Assembly (NCBI GenBank): GCA_963205115.1
Contig: CAUJHV010000064.1
Coordinates: 1-64,000 of the forward strand
From: Pseudomonadota bacterium
GTDB lineage: Bacteria; Pseudomonadota; Gammaproteobacteria; Burkholderiales; Burkholderiaceae_C
Direction: 5' to 3'
Length of the DNA: 64,000 bases
The notes beneath the pieces were generated by a model. That model did no database searches, was not told the origin of the DNA, and was given only the letters and a program-made list of their open reading frames with translations. Below are positions 57,003 through 64,000 of this stretch, one piece after another. Positions within the stretch are counted from its first letter, which is position 1; each line of letters starts with the position of its first letter. The position numbers and the translations under genes are program-made.

Positions 57003-58795
57003 GCGATCGCCCGGAGCCGCCACCGGACGCACCGGCCGCACCGGACTCGCCCACACCGCGTCGCCGACTCCTGCAATCCGCCGGTCTGGTCACCGGTGCG
57101 GCGCTGGTCGGCGCCGGCGGCGCGGCCTGGCTGAAGCACGCGCAATCCACGCCGGCGCGCGCACCGCTGCCGGCCGTGCGGCGGCAGACGGCGCGCGGCC
57201 TGAACATCCTGCTGATCACCAGCGACCAGGAGCGCGCCGATCTGCCCTTCGGGCTGCCGCTGCCGGGCCACGACCGCCTGCGCGAGGCCGGCACCGAATT
57301 CACGCAGTGGCACGTCAACACCACGCCGTGTTCGCCCTCGCGCGCGACGCTGTACTACGGCCAGCACACACAGAAGACCGGCATGGTGGCCGATGTGGGC
57401 GTGTTCCCCGGCCGCCAGGTCAGCGACGAGCTGCCCAGCCTGGGCCACTACCTGCGCGCCAACGGTTACCTCACGGCCTACAAGGGCAAATGGCAGCTCA
57501 GCGAGATCGCGACCGCAGTGGGCCCCACGCCCGGGCGCTACCCGAATACGCGTGACGCGCTGGAGCCCTTCGGCTTCTCGGACTTCAACTTCGACGGCGA
57601 TCCGCGCGGCGGCACCTGGGGCGGCTACAAGGTCGACGCACAGACCGCCGCCGAGGCCGCTCGCTGGCTGCACACCCGCGGCGCGGGCAGCGACAAGCCT
57701 TGGCTGCTGGCGGTGAACTTCGTCAATCCGCAGGACATCAATTTCCTGGCCACCGATGTGGCGCAGATGGTCTCGCGCCGACAAGCCGACTACCTGGCGC
57801 CGCTGGCCGGCCCGCCGGTGGACCCGCTGTACGCGCGCCGCTGGGACTTCCCGCTGCCGCGCACACGCGACGATGACCTGAACCGCAAACCCTGGGCGCA
57901 CCGCAACCACCTGCGCTGGAGCGACCTGGCCTTCGGCCGCATCAGCGAAGGCGACGAGGCCTGGCGCGCCTACCAGAACGGCTACTTCAATGCCGTGCGG
58001 GACATGGACCGCCACCTGCTCACCGTGCTCGATGCGCTGGACAGCAGCGGCCAGGCCGATCGCACGATCGTGGTCTACACGGCCGATCATGGCGAAATGG
58101 GCGGCGCGCACGGCCTGCGTCAGTGCGGCCCGTTCATGTACCAGGAGAACACGCGCGTGCCCTTCATCGTGCGGCACCCGGATGTGCGCGGCTCGCGGCG
58201 CACCGAGGCGCTGGGCTGCGCGGTGGACCTGGTGCCCACGCTGCTGCAGATGGCCGGCTGCGCAAGCGCGGATCTGGCGCAGGCCTATCCGCAGCTGGTC
58301 GGCGTGCCGCTGGCCGAGGCCGTGGCCTCTGCGCGCACGCGCACCGAGCGCGACGAACGCGGCATCCTCTTCAACTACAGCACGCTGCACCACATCGACG
58401 TGGATTTCGCCGCCGAGCTGATGGACCGCGACATCGCGGCCGACCGCCTGATGCCGCTGCGCGCGATGCTGGCCGGCATGCGCCCGCTGCCACAGCGGCG
58501 CCAGCCAACGCTGTTCCGCGGCATCCACACCGGACGCCACAAGTTCGCCCGCTACTTCAGCCCCGCCGAGCACCACCGCCCGCTGGACTGGGAAACGCTG
58601 GTCCGCCACAACTCGCTGGAGCTGTACGACCTCGACGCAGACCCCGGCGAGCGCAACAACCTGGCGCACGCCCCCGAACTCGTGAAATCAGCGGTGATGG
58701 AATTCAACGGGCGGCTGGACGCGCTGGTTCAGCGCGAAGTCGGCATGGACCTGGGCGACGAGCTGCCTGGGCCCTGGTTCCTCAAGCGCCTGTAG
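56999..58795 (+). CDS. Sulfatase-family hydrolase (formylglycine type)
   Basis: The 598-residue protein has the metal-binding start NILLITSDQERADLPFG, the formylglycine motif CSPSRATLYYGQHTQKTG (Cys111), an YTADHGEMGGAHGL segment with metal ligands and an LYDLDADPGERNNLA end. An N-terminal RRRLLQSAGLVTGAALVGAGG suggests TAT or Sec export or a membrane anchor. The start overlaps the mobA stop (ATGA). Hydrolysed ester is unknown; CSPSR fits type I sulfatases, which need a formylglycine-generating enzyme that is not visible here. Confidence 0.88.
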   Translation: MSDRPEPPPDAPAAPDSPTPRRRLLQSAGLVTGAALVGAGGAAWLKHAQSTPARAPLPAVRRQTARGLNILLITSDQERADLPFGLPLPGHDRLREAGTEFTQWHVNTTPCSPSRATLYYGQHTQKTGMVADVGVFPGRQVSDELPSLGHYLRANGYLTAYKGKWQLSEIATAVGPTPGRYPNTRDALEPFGFSDFNFDGDPRGGTWGGYKVDAQTAAEAARWLHTRGAGSDKPWLLAVNFVNPQDINFLATDVAQMVSRRQADYLAPLAGPPVDPLYARRWDFPLPRTRDDDLNRKPWAHRNHLRWSDLAFGRISEGDEAWRAYQNGYFNAVRDMDRHLLTVLDALDSSGQADRTIVVYTADHGEMGGAHGLRQCGPFMYQENTRVPFIVRHPDVRGSRRTEALGCAVDLVPTLLQMAGCASADLAQAYPQLVGVPLAEAVASARTRTERDERGILFNYSTLHHIDVDFAAELMDRDIAADRLMPLRAMLAGMRPLPQRRQPTLFRGIHTGRHKFARYFSPAEHHRPLDWETLVRHNSLELYDLDADPGERNNLAHAPELVKSAVMEFNGRLDALVQREVGMDLGDELPGPWFLKRL

Positions 58796-60353
58796 GCCGC
58801 GGCATCGCCAGCAGCCGGTCGACCAGCGCCTGCGTACGCGCCTGCGCGGCAGGATCGGTGGCGATGGCACGGCCCCATTCGCGCGAGGTCTCGCCGGGCC
58901 ACTTGTTGGTGGCATCCAGCCCCATCTTGCCGCCCAGGCCGCTGACCGGCGAGGCGAAGTCCAGGTAATCGATGGGCGTGTGGTCCACCAGCGTCGTGTC
59001 ACGCACCGGGTCCATGCGCGTGGTGATGGCCCAGATGACTTCGCGCCAGTCGCGAATGTCCACGTCCTCATCGGTCACGACGATGAACTTCGTGTACATG
59101 AACTGCCGCAGGAAGCTCCAGATGCCGAACATCACGCGCTTGGCATGGCCGGGGTAGGCCTTGCGGATGCTGACGATGGCCATGCGGTAGCTGCAGCCTT
59201 CGGGCGGCAGATAGAAGTCGGTGATCTCCGGAAACTGCTTCTGCAGGATCGGCACGAAGACCTCGTTGAGCGCCACGCCCAGCACGGCCGGCTCGTCCGG
59301 TGGCTTGCCGGTGTAGGTGGTGTGGTAGATCGCATCGGGCCGGCGCAGCAGGCGGTCGATGCGGAACACCGGGAACCAGTCCTGCTCGTTGTAGTACCCC
59401 GTGTGGTCGCCGAAGGGGCCTTCGAGCGCATGCAGATAGCCGCCGATCGACTTCAGCGGCACCCCGTGTTCGCTGCGGCCCTCGAAGCCTTCGGGTGCAC
59501 AGGGCACATGGCCCTCGAAGACGATCTCGGCGCTGGCCGGCACCTGCAGCCGCGCGTCGCCTTCGCCGATGGCCGTGTCGACCAGTTCGGTGCGGCTGCC
59601 GCGCAGCAGGCCTGCAAACTGGTACTCCGACAGGCTGTCGGGCACAGGTGTGACCGCACCGAGGATCGTGGCCGGGTCGGCGCCCAGCGCCACGGCGATC
59701 GGAAAGGGCCGGCCCGGGTTGGCCAGGGCAAATTCACGGAAATCCAGCGCACCGCCGCGGTGCGCAAGCCATCGCATGATGACCTCGCGCCGTCCGATGA
59801 CCTGCTGCCGGTAGATGCCCAGGTTCTGCCGCCGGCGCGGCCGCGCCACGGCCTGCGGCCCGCGCGTGACGACCAGGCCCCAGGTGATGAGCGGGCCGGC
59901 ATCGCCCGGCCAGCAGGTCTGCACGGGCAGGCCAGCCAGATCGATCTCGTCGCCCACGAGCACCTGTTCCTGGAACGGTGCCCGCTGCAGCGTGGACGGT
60001 TTCATGTCCCACACGGCCTTGGCCATGTGCCACAGCTTGCCCGCTTCGCTGAGCTTGGCCGGCGGCTCGGGTTCCTTCAAGGCCGCGAGCAGCCGACCCA
60101 CTTCGCGAAGTTGGGACACGCTTTGCGCACCCATGCCCCAGGCCACGCGCTGCGGCGTGCCGAACAGGTTGGTCAGGCACGGCGTGGCGTGGCCGGTGGG
60201 GTTCTCGAACAGCAGCGCAGGCCCGCCCGCACGCAGCACGGCGTCACAGACGGTGGACATCTCCAGGCGCGGCGACACCGCGTCGCGCACGCGCACCAGC
60301 TCGCCACGCGCTTCGAGTTGCGCCAGGAAATCTCTCAGGTCGCGGTACTTCAT
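58782..60353 (-). CDS. ubiD: UbiD-family decarboxylase (4-hydroxy-3-polyprenylbenzoate decarboxylase)
   Basis: UbiD is a prenyl-FMN enzyme of ubiquinone synthesis. Motifs include MKYRDLRDFLAQLEARGELVR-like start, NLGIYRQQVIGRREVIMRWLAHRGGA with the cofactor-contacting Arg/Lys, VPASAEIVFEGHVP, EGPFGDHTGYYNEQDWFPVF with the catalytic Glu and Arg region, and VVTDEDVDIRDWREVIWA. Its 523 residues are normal. It is convergent with the sulfatase, and the two 3' ends overlap by 14 bp. Confidence 0.94.
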   Translation of the reverse strand: MKYRDLRDFLAQLEARGELVRVRDAVSPRLEMSTVCDAVLRAGGPALLFENPTGHATPCLTNLFGTPQRVAWGMGAQSVSQLREVGRLLAALKEPEPPAKLSEAGKLWHMAKAVWDMKPSTLQRAPFQEQVLVGDEIDLAGLPVQTCWPGDAGPLITWGLVVTRGPQAVARPRRRQNLGIYRQQVIGRREVIMRWLAHRGGALDFREFALANPGRPFPIAVALGADPATILGAVTPVPDSLSEYQFAGLLRGSRTELVDTAIGEGDARLQVPASAEIVFEGHVPCAPEGFEGRSEHGVPLKSIGGYLHALEGPFGDHTGYYNEQDWFPVFRIDRLLRRPDAIYHTTYTGKPPDEPAVLGVALNEVFVPILQKQFPEITDFYLPPEGCSYRMAIVSIRKAYPGHAKRVMFGIWSFLRQFMYTKFIVVTDEDVDIRDWREVIWAITTRMDPVRDTTLVDHTPIDYLDFASPVSGLGGKMGLDATNKWPGETSREWGRAIATDPAAQARTQALVDRLLAMPRPTGA

Positions 60354-60626
60354 AAGTGGGGTTGCCGAAGCGGCGATCTGGGTTATTCGAGGCTACGAAT
60401 TAGGGCTTTTTACAATCGCCGACAATCGTCAGGATCATGGCCGGGTTTTCGCGCACGAACGACGTGCAGAAAACGCCGCCCCGAAGAGGCCCGAGACCAC
60501 CCGCGCATCATTCATCGTGTCGACGCTCGCGCGACACACGGGCCTCACAATTATCACTGGCGCCCCACGCCGTTCGCCCCTCGAGGGCTCGAGCATGGCG
60601 GGTGTGCGCCGACAGAGGAGCACTGC

Positions 60627-61964
60627 ATGCAGATGGCATCAGAACGATGGTCGAGTCTGGGCACATCCACGGCGGCCAGGGTGCGGCGCTATGCCAAATC
60701 GCTGTCGCGCAGCGTGATGGAGATCGGCCACAACTCGCTGGCCGTGGTCGGCCTTGCCGCGTTGGCCTTGGCGCTGTTCTTTTCCGGCGACAGCGTCCTG
60801 CGCCTGCAGATCGAACGCCAGGCCATGGAATGGCTGCATGTACGCCACGGCATCACGGCGTTCGCCCCGGCGACGAACACGATCGACATCCTGGCCGATC
60901 TGTCCGAGCCGGAGGCCATCGCGCGGGCGACGGCCAGTCCCCTGAACAAGCTCAACCGCCAGCAGGCGCTGGTCACCTCGTGGATCGCCAAGCGCTACCG
61001 CGTCGCGCCGGAGCCCGTCGCGCGGCTGGTGATCGAGGCCTGGAGCGTGGGCAAGAAGGCGCACCTGGACCCGACGCTGATCCTGGCCATCATGGCCATC
61101 GAGTCCAGCTTCAATCCCTTCGCGCAGAGCCACGTCGGCGCGCAGGGCCTGATGCAGGTGATGACGCAGGTCCATGACGACAAATACGAGGCCTTCGGCG
61201 GCAAGCTCGCCGCCTTCGATCCGGTGACTAACCTTCGAGTCGGTGTGCAGGTGCTCAGCGAATGCATCGCCCGCGCCGGTGGCGCACTCGAGGCCGGCCT
61301 GAAGTTCTACGTGGGTGCGGCCAACCTGCCCGACGACGGCGGCTATGCCGAGAAGGTCATCGCCGAACAGACCTACCTGCGACAGGTCGCGGATGGCCAG
61401 AACGTGCCGCTGACCGCGCCGATGCCGCGCAACACCGTGACTACGGCCTCGGCCGCACCCGTCGTGTCGGTGCCGGCCGTCGCCACGGTGCCGGCCGCGA
61501 GCCCGGTGGTGGCTCTGCCGGCCGTGGCCGCCGCACCGGTGACGCCGCCCGCAGCCCTGCCCGCACCCGCTGCCGCACCGGTGGCCACCGCCACGCCGGC
61601 GCTGCCCGCCGCGCTGCCCGCGCGCGCCGTCCAGGCCACGCCGTCGACGGCCGCTGCCGTGGTGCCGTCCGGCGCCTCGCCGGCATCTGCGCTGGCCCAT
61701 CCGGACAAGCCCGCAGTGCCGCACGCGTCCGCCCCGGCCTCCCCTTCCTCCACGCCGACCGCGCCGCCACCGGCTGCGACTGCGCTGCCGGCTTCGGGCA
61801 CCCACCCGGCCGCAGGCGCAATGGGCGCGCCGGCAGCCAAGGCCGCCACGCCACCGGCCGCCGCATCGGCCGCCGAGGGCGAGCCCCGCGCGCCCAAGCC
61901 GCGCGCCACGGAAACCGCCGCCGGTGACGGCCGCGTGGCGATGGCGGATACCGTCGTCCGCTAA
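60627..61964 (+). CDS. Lytic transglycosylase-like protein with long Ala/Pro tail
   Basis: The 445-residue protein has one N-terminal membrane helix (about 38-58), a SLT domain at about 140-255 with the catalytic Glu in ILAIMAIESSFNPFAQSHVG, followed by AQGLMQVMTQVH and AGLKFYVGAA (normally NAGP or Y-G), and then about 170 residues of Ala/Pro/Val-rich low complexity. It would cut peptidoglycan in the periplasm. The start at 60627 follows gaggag. The Ala/Pro tail probably spans the cell wall. Confidence 0.88.
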   Translation: MQMASERWSSLGTSTAARVRRYAKSLSRSVMEIGHNSLAVVGLAALALALFFSGDSVLRLQIERQAMEWLHVRHGITAFAPATNTIDILADLSEPEAIARATASPLNKLNRQQALVTSWIAKRYRVAPEPVARLVIEAWSVGKKAHLDPTLILAIMAIESSFNPFAQSHVGAQGLMQVMTQVHDDKYEAFGGKLAAFDPVTNLRVGVQVLSECIARAGGALEAGLKFYVGAANLPDDGGYAEKVIAEQTYLRQVADGQNVPLTAPMPRNTVTTASAAPVVSVPAVATVPAASPVVALPAVAAAPVTPPAALPAPAAAPVATATPALPAALPARAVQATPSTAAAVVPSGASPASALAHPDKPAVPHASAPASPSSTPTAPPPAATALPASGTHPAAGAMGAPAAKAATPPAAASAAEGEPRAPKPRATETAAGDGRVAMADTVVR

Positions 61965-61972
61965 ACTGCAGG

Positions 61973-62095
61973 CCTGCGCAACTGGCGATAGGGGCACGGC
62001 GCGACGCCGAAGGCCTCGAGGTGGCAGACCACCGGGGAGCGCAGCCGGGCGGCGCGACGTGCGCGGCCCGTGTTTGCCGTGCGCCTGGGCAGCCC
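61973..62095 (+). promoter_or_regulatory. ZTP riboswitch (pfl motif) upstream of glyA
   Basis: The 5' leader contains the conserved pieces of ZTP riboswitches: GCAACTGGCGA at 61978-61988, the hairpin GGTGG-CAGA-CCACC followed by GGGGAGCG (about 62021-62042), and the downstream GCGCCTGGGCA (62081-62091) that folds back on the first domain. It precedes glyA, a usual ZTP target in one-carbon metabolism, by 64 bp. It senses ZMP/ZTP when folate is short and should raise glyA expression. Confidence 0.85.
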
Positions 62096-62158
62096 TCGAT
62101 CGCCGGCTTCGTGCCGGTGGCTTTCGAAGGCCCTTCACCGCTGAAGAGGACTGCCACC

Positions 62159-63409
62159 ATGTTCGACCGTTCCCGCTCCACCATCGCCCAGGTCGATCCC
62201 GAGATCTGGGCCGCGATCGAGGCCGAAAACCGCCGCCAGGAAGAGCACATCGAGCTCATCGCGTCGGAAAACTACACCTCGCCGGCCGTCATGGCCGCGC
62301 AGGGTTCGCAGCTCACCAACAAGTACGCCGAGGGCTATCCCGGCAAGCGCTACTACGGCGGCTGCGAAAACGTCGACGTGGTCGAACAACTCGCCATCGA
62401 CCGCCTGAAGCGGCTGTTCGGCGCAGGCTTCGCCAACGTGCAGGCCAACTCCGGCTCGCAGGCCAACCAGGCGGTCTTCTTCGGGCTGATCAACCCCGGC
62501 GACACCGTCATGGGCATGAGCCTGGCCGAAGGCGGCCACCTCACGCACGGCATGGCGTTGAACATGAGCGGCAAGTGGTTCAAGGTCGTCAGCTACGGCC
62601 TGGACGCCCAGGAAGCCATCGACTACGACGCCATGGAGCGCCTGGCCCACGAGCACAAGCCCAAGCTGATCATCGCGGGTGCCTCGGCCTATTCGCTGCG
62701 CATCGACTTCGAGCGCTTTGCCAAGGTCGCCAAGGCTGTCGGTGCCTACCTGATGGTGGACATGGCGCACTACGCCGGGCTGATCGCCGCGGGCGTCTAC
62801 CCGAACCCCGTGCCGCACGCCGACGTCGTCACCAGCACCACGCACAAGAGCCTGCGCGGCCCGCGCGGCGGCATCGTGCTGACGAACAACGAAGACATCG
62901 CCAAGAAGATCAACAGCGCCATCTTCCCGGGCCTGCAAGGCGGCCCGCTGATGCACGTGATCGCCGGCAAGGCCGTGGCCTTCCAGGAGGCGCTGACGCC
63001 CGAGTTCAAGGTCTACCAGCAACAGGTGGCAGCCAACGCCAAGGTGCTGGCCGAGACCCTGATCGAACGCGGCCTGCGCATCGTCTCCGGCCGCACCGAA
63101 AGCCACGTGATGCTGGTCGACCTGCGCCCCAAGGGCCTGACGGGCAAGGAAGCCGAGGCCATCCTGGGCCGCGCGCACATGACCTGCAACAAGAACGGCA
63201 TCCCGAACGATCCGCAGAAGCCGATGGTCACGAGCGGCATCCGCCTGGGCACCCCGGCGATGACCACACGCGGCTTCCAGGAAGCGCAGGCGCGCATGAC
63301 GGCGCACCTGATCGCCGACGTGCTGGACAAGCCGCAGGACGAGGCCCATATCGCCGCCGTGCGCGCGAAGGTGACGGCGCTGACGCGCGACTTCCCCGTG
63401 TACCGCTGA
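62159..63409 (+). CDS. glyA: Serine hydroxymethyltransferase
   Basis: This PLP enzyme interconverts serine and glycine with tetrahydrofolate. Signatures are HIELIASENYTSPAVMAAQG, GYPGKRYYGGCENVDVVE, MGMSLAEGGHLTHG, HADVVTSTTHKSLRGPRGG with the PLP Lys, and GLQGGPLMHVIAGKAVAF. Its 416 residues are standard. The start at 62159 follows gaagagga; a longer frame back to 62021 overlaps the riboswitch. It is followed at once by nrdR, as in many proteobacteria. Confidence 0.97.
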   Translation: MFDRSRSTIAQVDPEIWAAIEAENRRQEEHIELIASENYTSPAVMAAQGSQLTNKYAEGYPGKRYYGGCENVDVVEQLAIDRLKRLFGAGFANVQANSGSQANQAVFFGLINPGDTVMGMSLAEGGHLTHGMALNMSGKWFKVVSYGLDAQEAIDYDAMERLAHEHKPKLIIAGASAYSLRIDFERFAKVAKAVGAYLMVDMAHYAGLIAAGVYPNPVPHADVVTSTTHKSLRGPRGGIVLTNNEDIAKKINSAIFPGLQGGPLMHVIAGKAVAFQEALTPEFKVYQQQVAANAKVLAETLIERGLRIVSGRTESHVMLVDLRPKGLTGKEAEAILGRAHMTCNKNGIPNDPQKPMVTSGIRLGTPAMTTRGFQEAQARMTAHLIADVLDKPQDEAHIAAVRAKVTALTRDFPVYR

Positions 63410-63850
63410 ATGCGCTGCCCCTACTGCGGTCACGACGAGACGCAGGTCTCCGAGACCCGCGACTCGGACGAGGGCTTCGTCCGGCGGCGCCGGCGCTGTC
63501 TGAAGTGTGACCGCCGCTTCACCACCTACGAGCGGCCCGAAGTGGCCATGCCGGCGGTTGTCAAGCGCGACGGCGGCCGGGCCGAGTTCGACCCGGCCAA
63601 GCTGCGGGCCTCGATGATGCTGGCGCTGCGCAAGCGGCCCGTCGGCACGGAACAGGTCGATGCCGCCATCGACCGCATCCAGGAAAAGCTGCTCGCCGAC
63701 GGTCTGCGCGAGGTGCCCAGCGCGCGCCTGGGCGACCTGACCATGCGCGAACTCAAGCGCATGGACAAGGTCGCCTACGTCCGCTTTGCCAGCGTGTACC
63801 GCAGCTTCGAAGACGTCGACGAGTTCCGCCAGCTCATCAAGGACATCTGA
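63410..63850 (+). CDS. nrdR: Transcriptional repressor NrdR
   Basis: NrdR represses ribonucleotide reductase genes in response to ATP/dATP. It has a zinc ribbon (CPYCGHDETQVSETRDSDEG, CLKCDRRFTTYER) and an ATP-cone domain (about 49-139: VVKRDGGRAEFDPAKLRASM, YVRFASVYRSFEDVDEF). Its 146 residues are standard. The start codon is the base after the glyA stop. Confidence 0.97.
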   Translation: MRCPYCGHDETQVSETRDSDEGFVRRRRRCLKCDRRFTTYERPEVAMPAVVKRDGGRAEFDPAKLRASMMLALRKRPVGTEQVDAAIDRIQEKLLADGLREVPSARLGDLTMRELKRMDKVAYVRFASVYRSFEDVDEFRQLIKDI

Positions 63851-63872
63851 GGACCCCCAAGGTCCGGGCTGT

Positions 63873-63951
63873 GCCCGTCCCGGCCCCCCAACGGGCGCGC
63901 AAGGAAACCTGGGGCGGCCCGGCGTTTCCTTGAGCGCCGCCTGGGACGGGC
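63873..63951 (+). terminator. Nested long hairpin after nrdR
   Basis: Outer arms GCCCGTCCC (63873-63881) and GGGACGGGC (63943-63951) enclose an inner stem GCGCAAGGAAAC (63897-63908) with GTTTCCTTGAGCGC (63924-63937, two-base bulge). It begins 22 bp after the nrdR stop and may end the glyA-nrdR transcript, although no T-run follows. Confidence 0.45.
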
Positions 63952-64000
63952 TGCGCCCAACCCGCCCCCCGCGCCCCCCCCCTGCGGGTGCCCCATCCCC

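Noticed and set aside
58980..61964. A 994-codon plus-strand frame spanning ubiD and the transglycosylase
   Set aside because: The first 1.6 kb is antisense to ubiD and reads as low-complexity His/Arg/Gly. Only the part from 60627 has a Shine-Dalgarno and a recognisable domain.

Overview
The window looks like chromosome of a high-GC betaproteobacterium of the order Burkholderiales (Comamonadaceae or a Leptothrix/Rubrivivax-like relative). Pointers are a Bug-type tricarboxylate receptor, a branched-chain ABC operon, a DUF3305/DUF3306 formate dehydrogenase maturation cluster, and a CreA, TerC and GFA repertoire usual for that group. These assignments rest on motif recognition by eye; no database search was run.

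Layout. 1-4435: a truncated porin next to a long hairpin, then an aromatic or tricarboxylate catabolic cluster (Bug receptor, GalD/PrpF-like isomerase, LysR regulator, RraA/aldolase-like protein). 4503-12514: type II NADH dehydrogenase, a membrane protein, a TetR regulator with two matching palindromic sites and an adjacent quinone-type oxidoreductase, an Old Yellow Enzyme, a GFA protein, CreA and TerC. 12739-28825: a 16.1-kb integrative element in the 3' half of tRNA-Lys(CTT), bounded by a perfect 49-bp direct repeat. It carries integrase, small HTH proteins, a DUF3987 helicase-like replication protein with an origin-like repeat block, and terminase genes, but no portal, capsid, tail or lysis gene, so it looks like a phage satellite or a deleted prophage. 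Its right end holds a lower-GC three-gene operon that reads as a toxin-antitoxin-SecB-like chaperone (TAC) system. 28778-35648: two tRNA-Lys genes directly downstream of tcdA and a TsuA/YeeE-like transporter, then cpoB-pal-tolB, and divergent msbA.

36427-46874 is the most striking part: a formate dehydrogenase operon (TAT-signal peptide protein, alpha, beta, lipoprotein, gamma, small exported protein, FdhD) divergent from selB-selC-selA. The tRNA-Sec has a GCA anticodon in place of UCA, and the FDH active-site codon is UGC, followed by a SECIS-like hairpin. This suggests selenocysteine recoded to a cysteine codon. 46930-52153: a branched-chain amino acid-type ABC transporter (livFGMH and binding protein), whose LivF-like ATPase has Arg in place of the Walker A Lys. 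52294-57002: FDH maturation genes (TorD-like chaperone, polyferredoxin, DUF3306, DUF3305) and mobA. 56999-63850: sulfatase, ubiD, a lytic transglycosylase, and glyA-nrdR behind a ZTP-type riboswitch.

How it fits together: the formate dehydrogenase, its molybdenum cofactor steps (MobA, FdhD), its chaperones and its Sec-insertion machinery lie within about 20 kb and form one formate-oxidation module, interrupted only by the Liv transporter. The tRNA-Lys locus is both a substrate of its upstream neighbour TcdA and the landing site of the mobile element.
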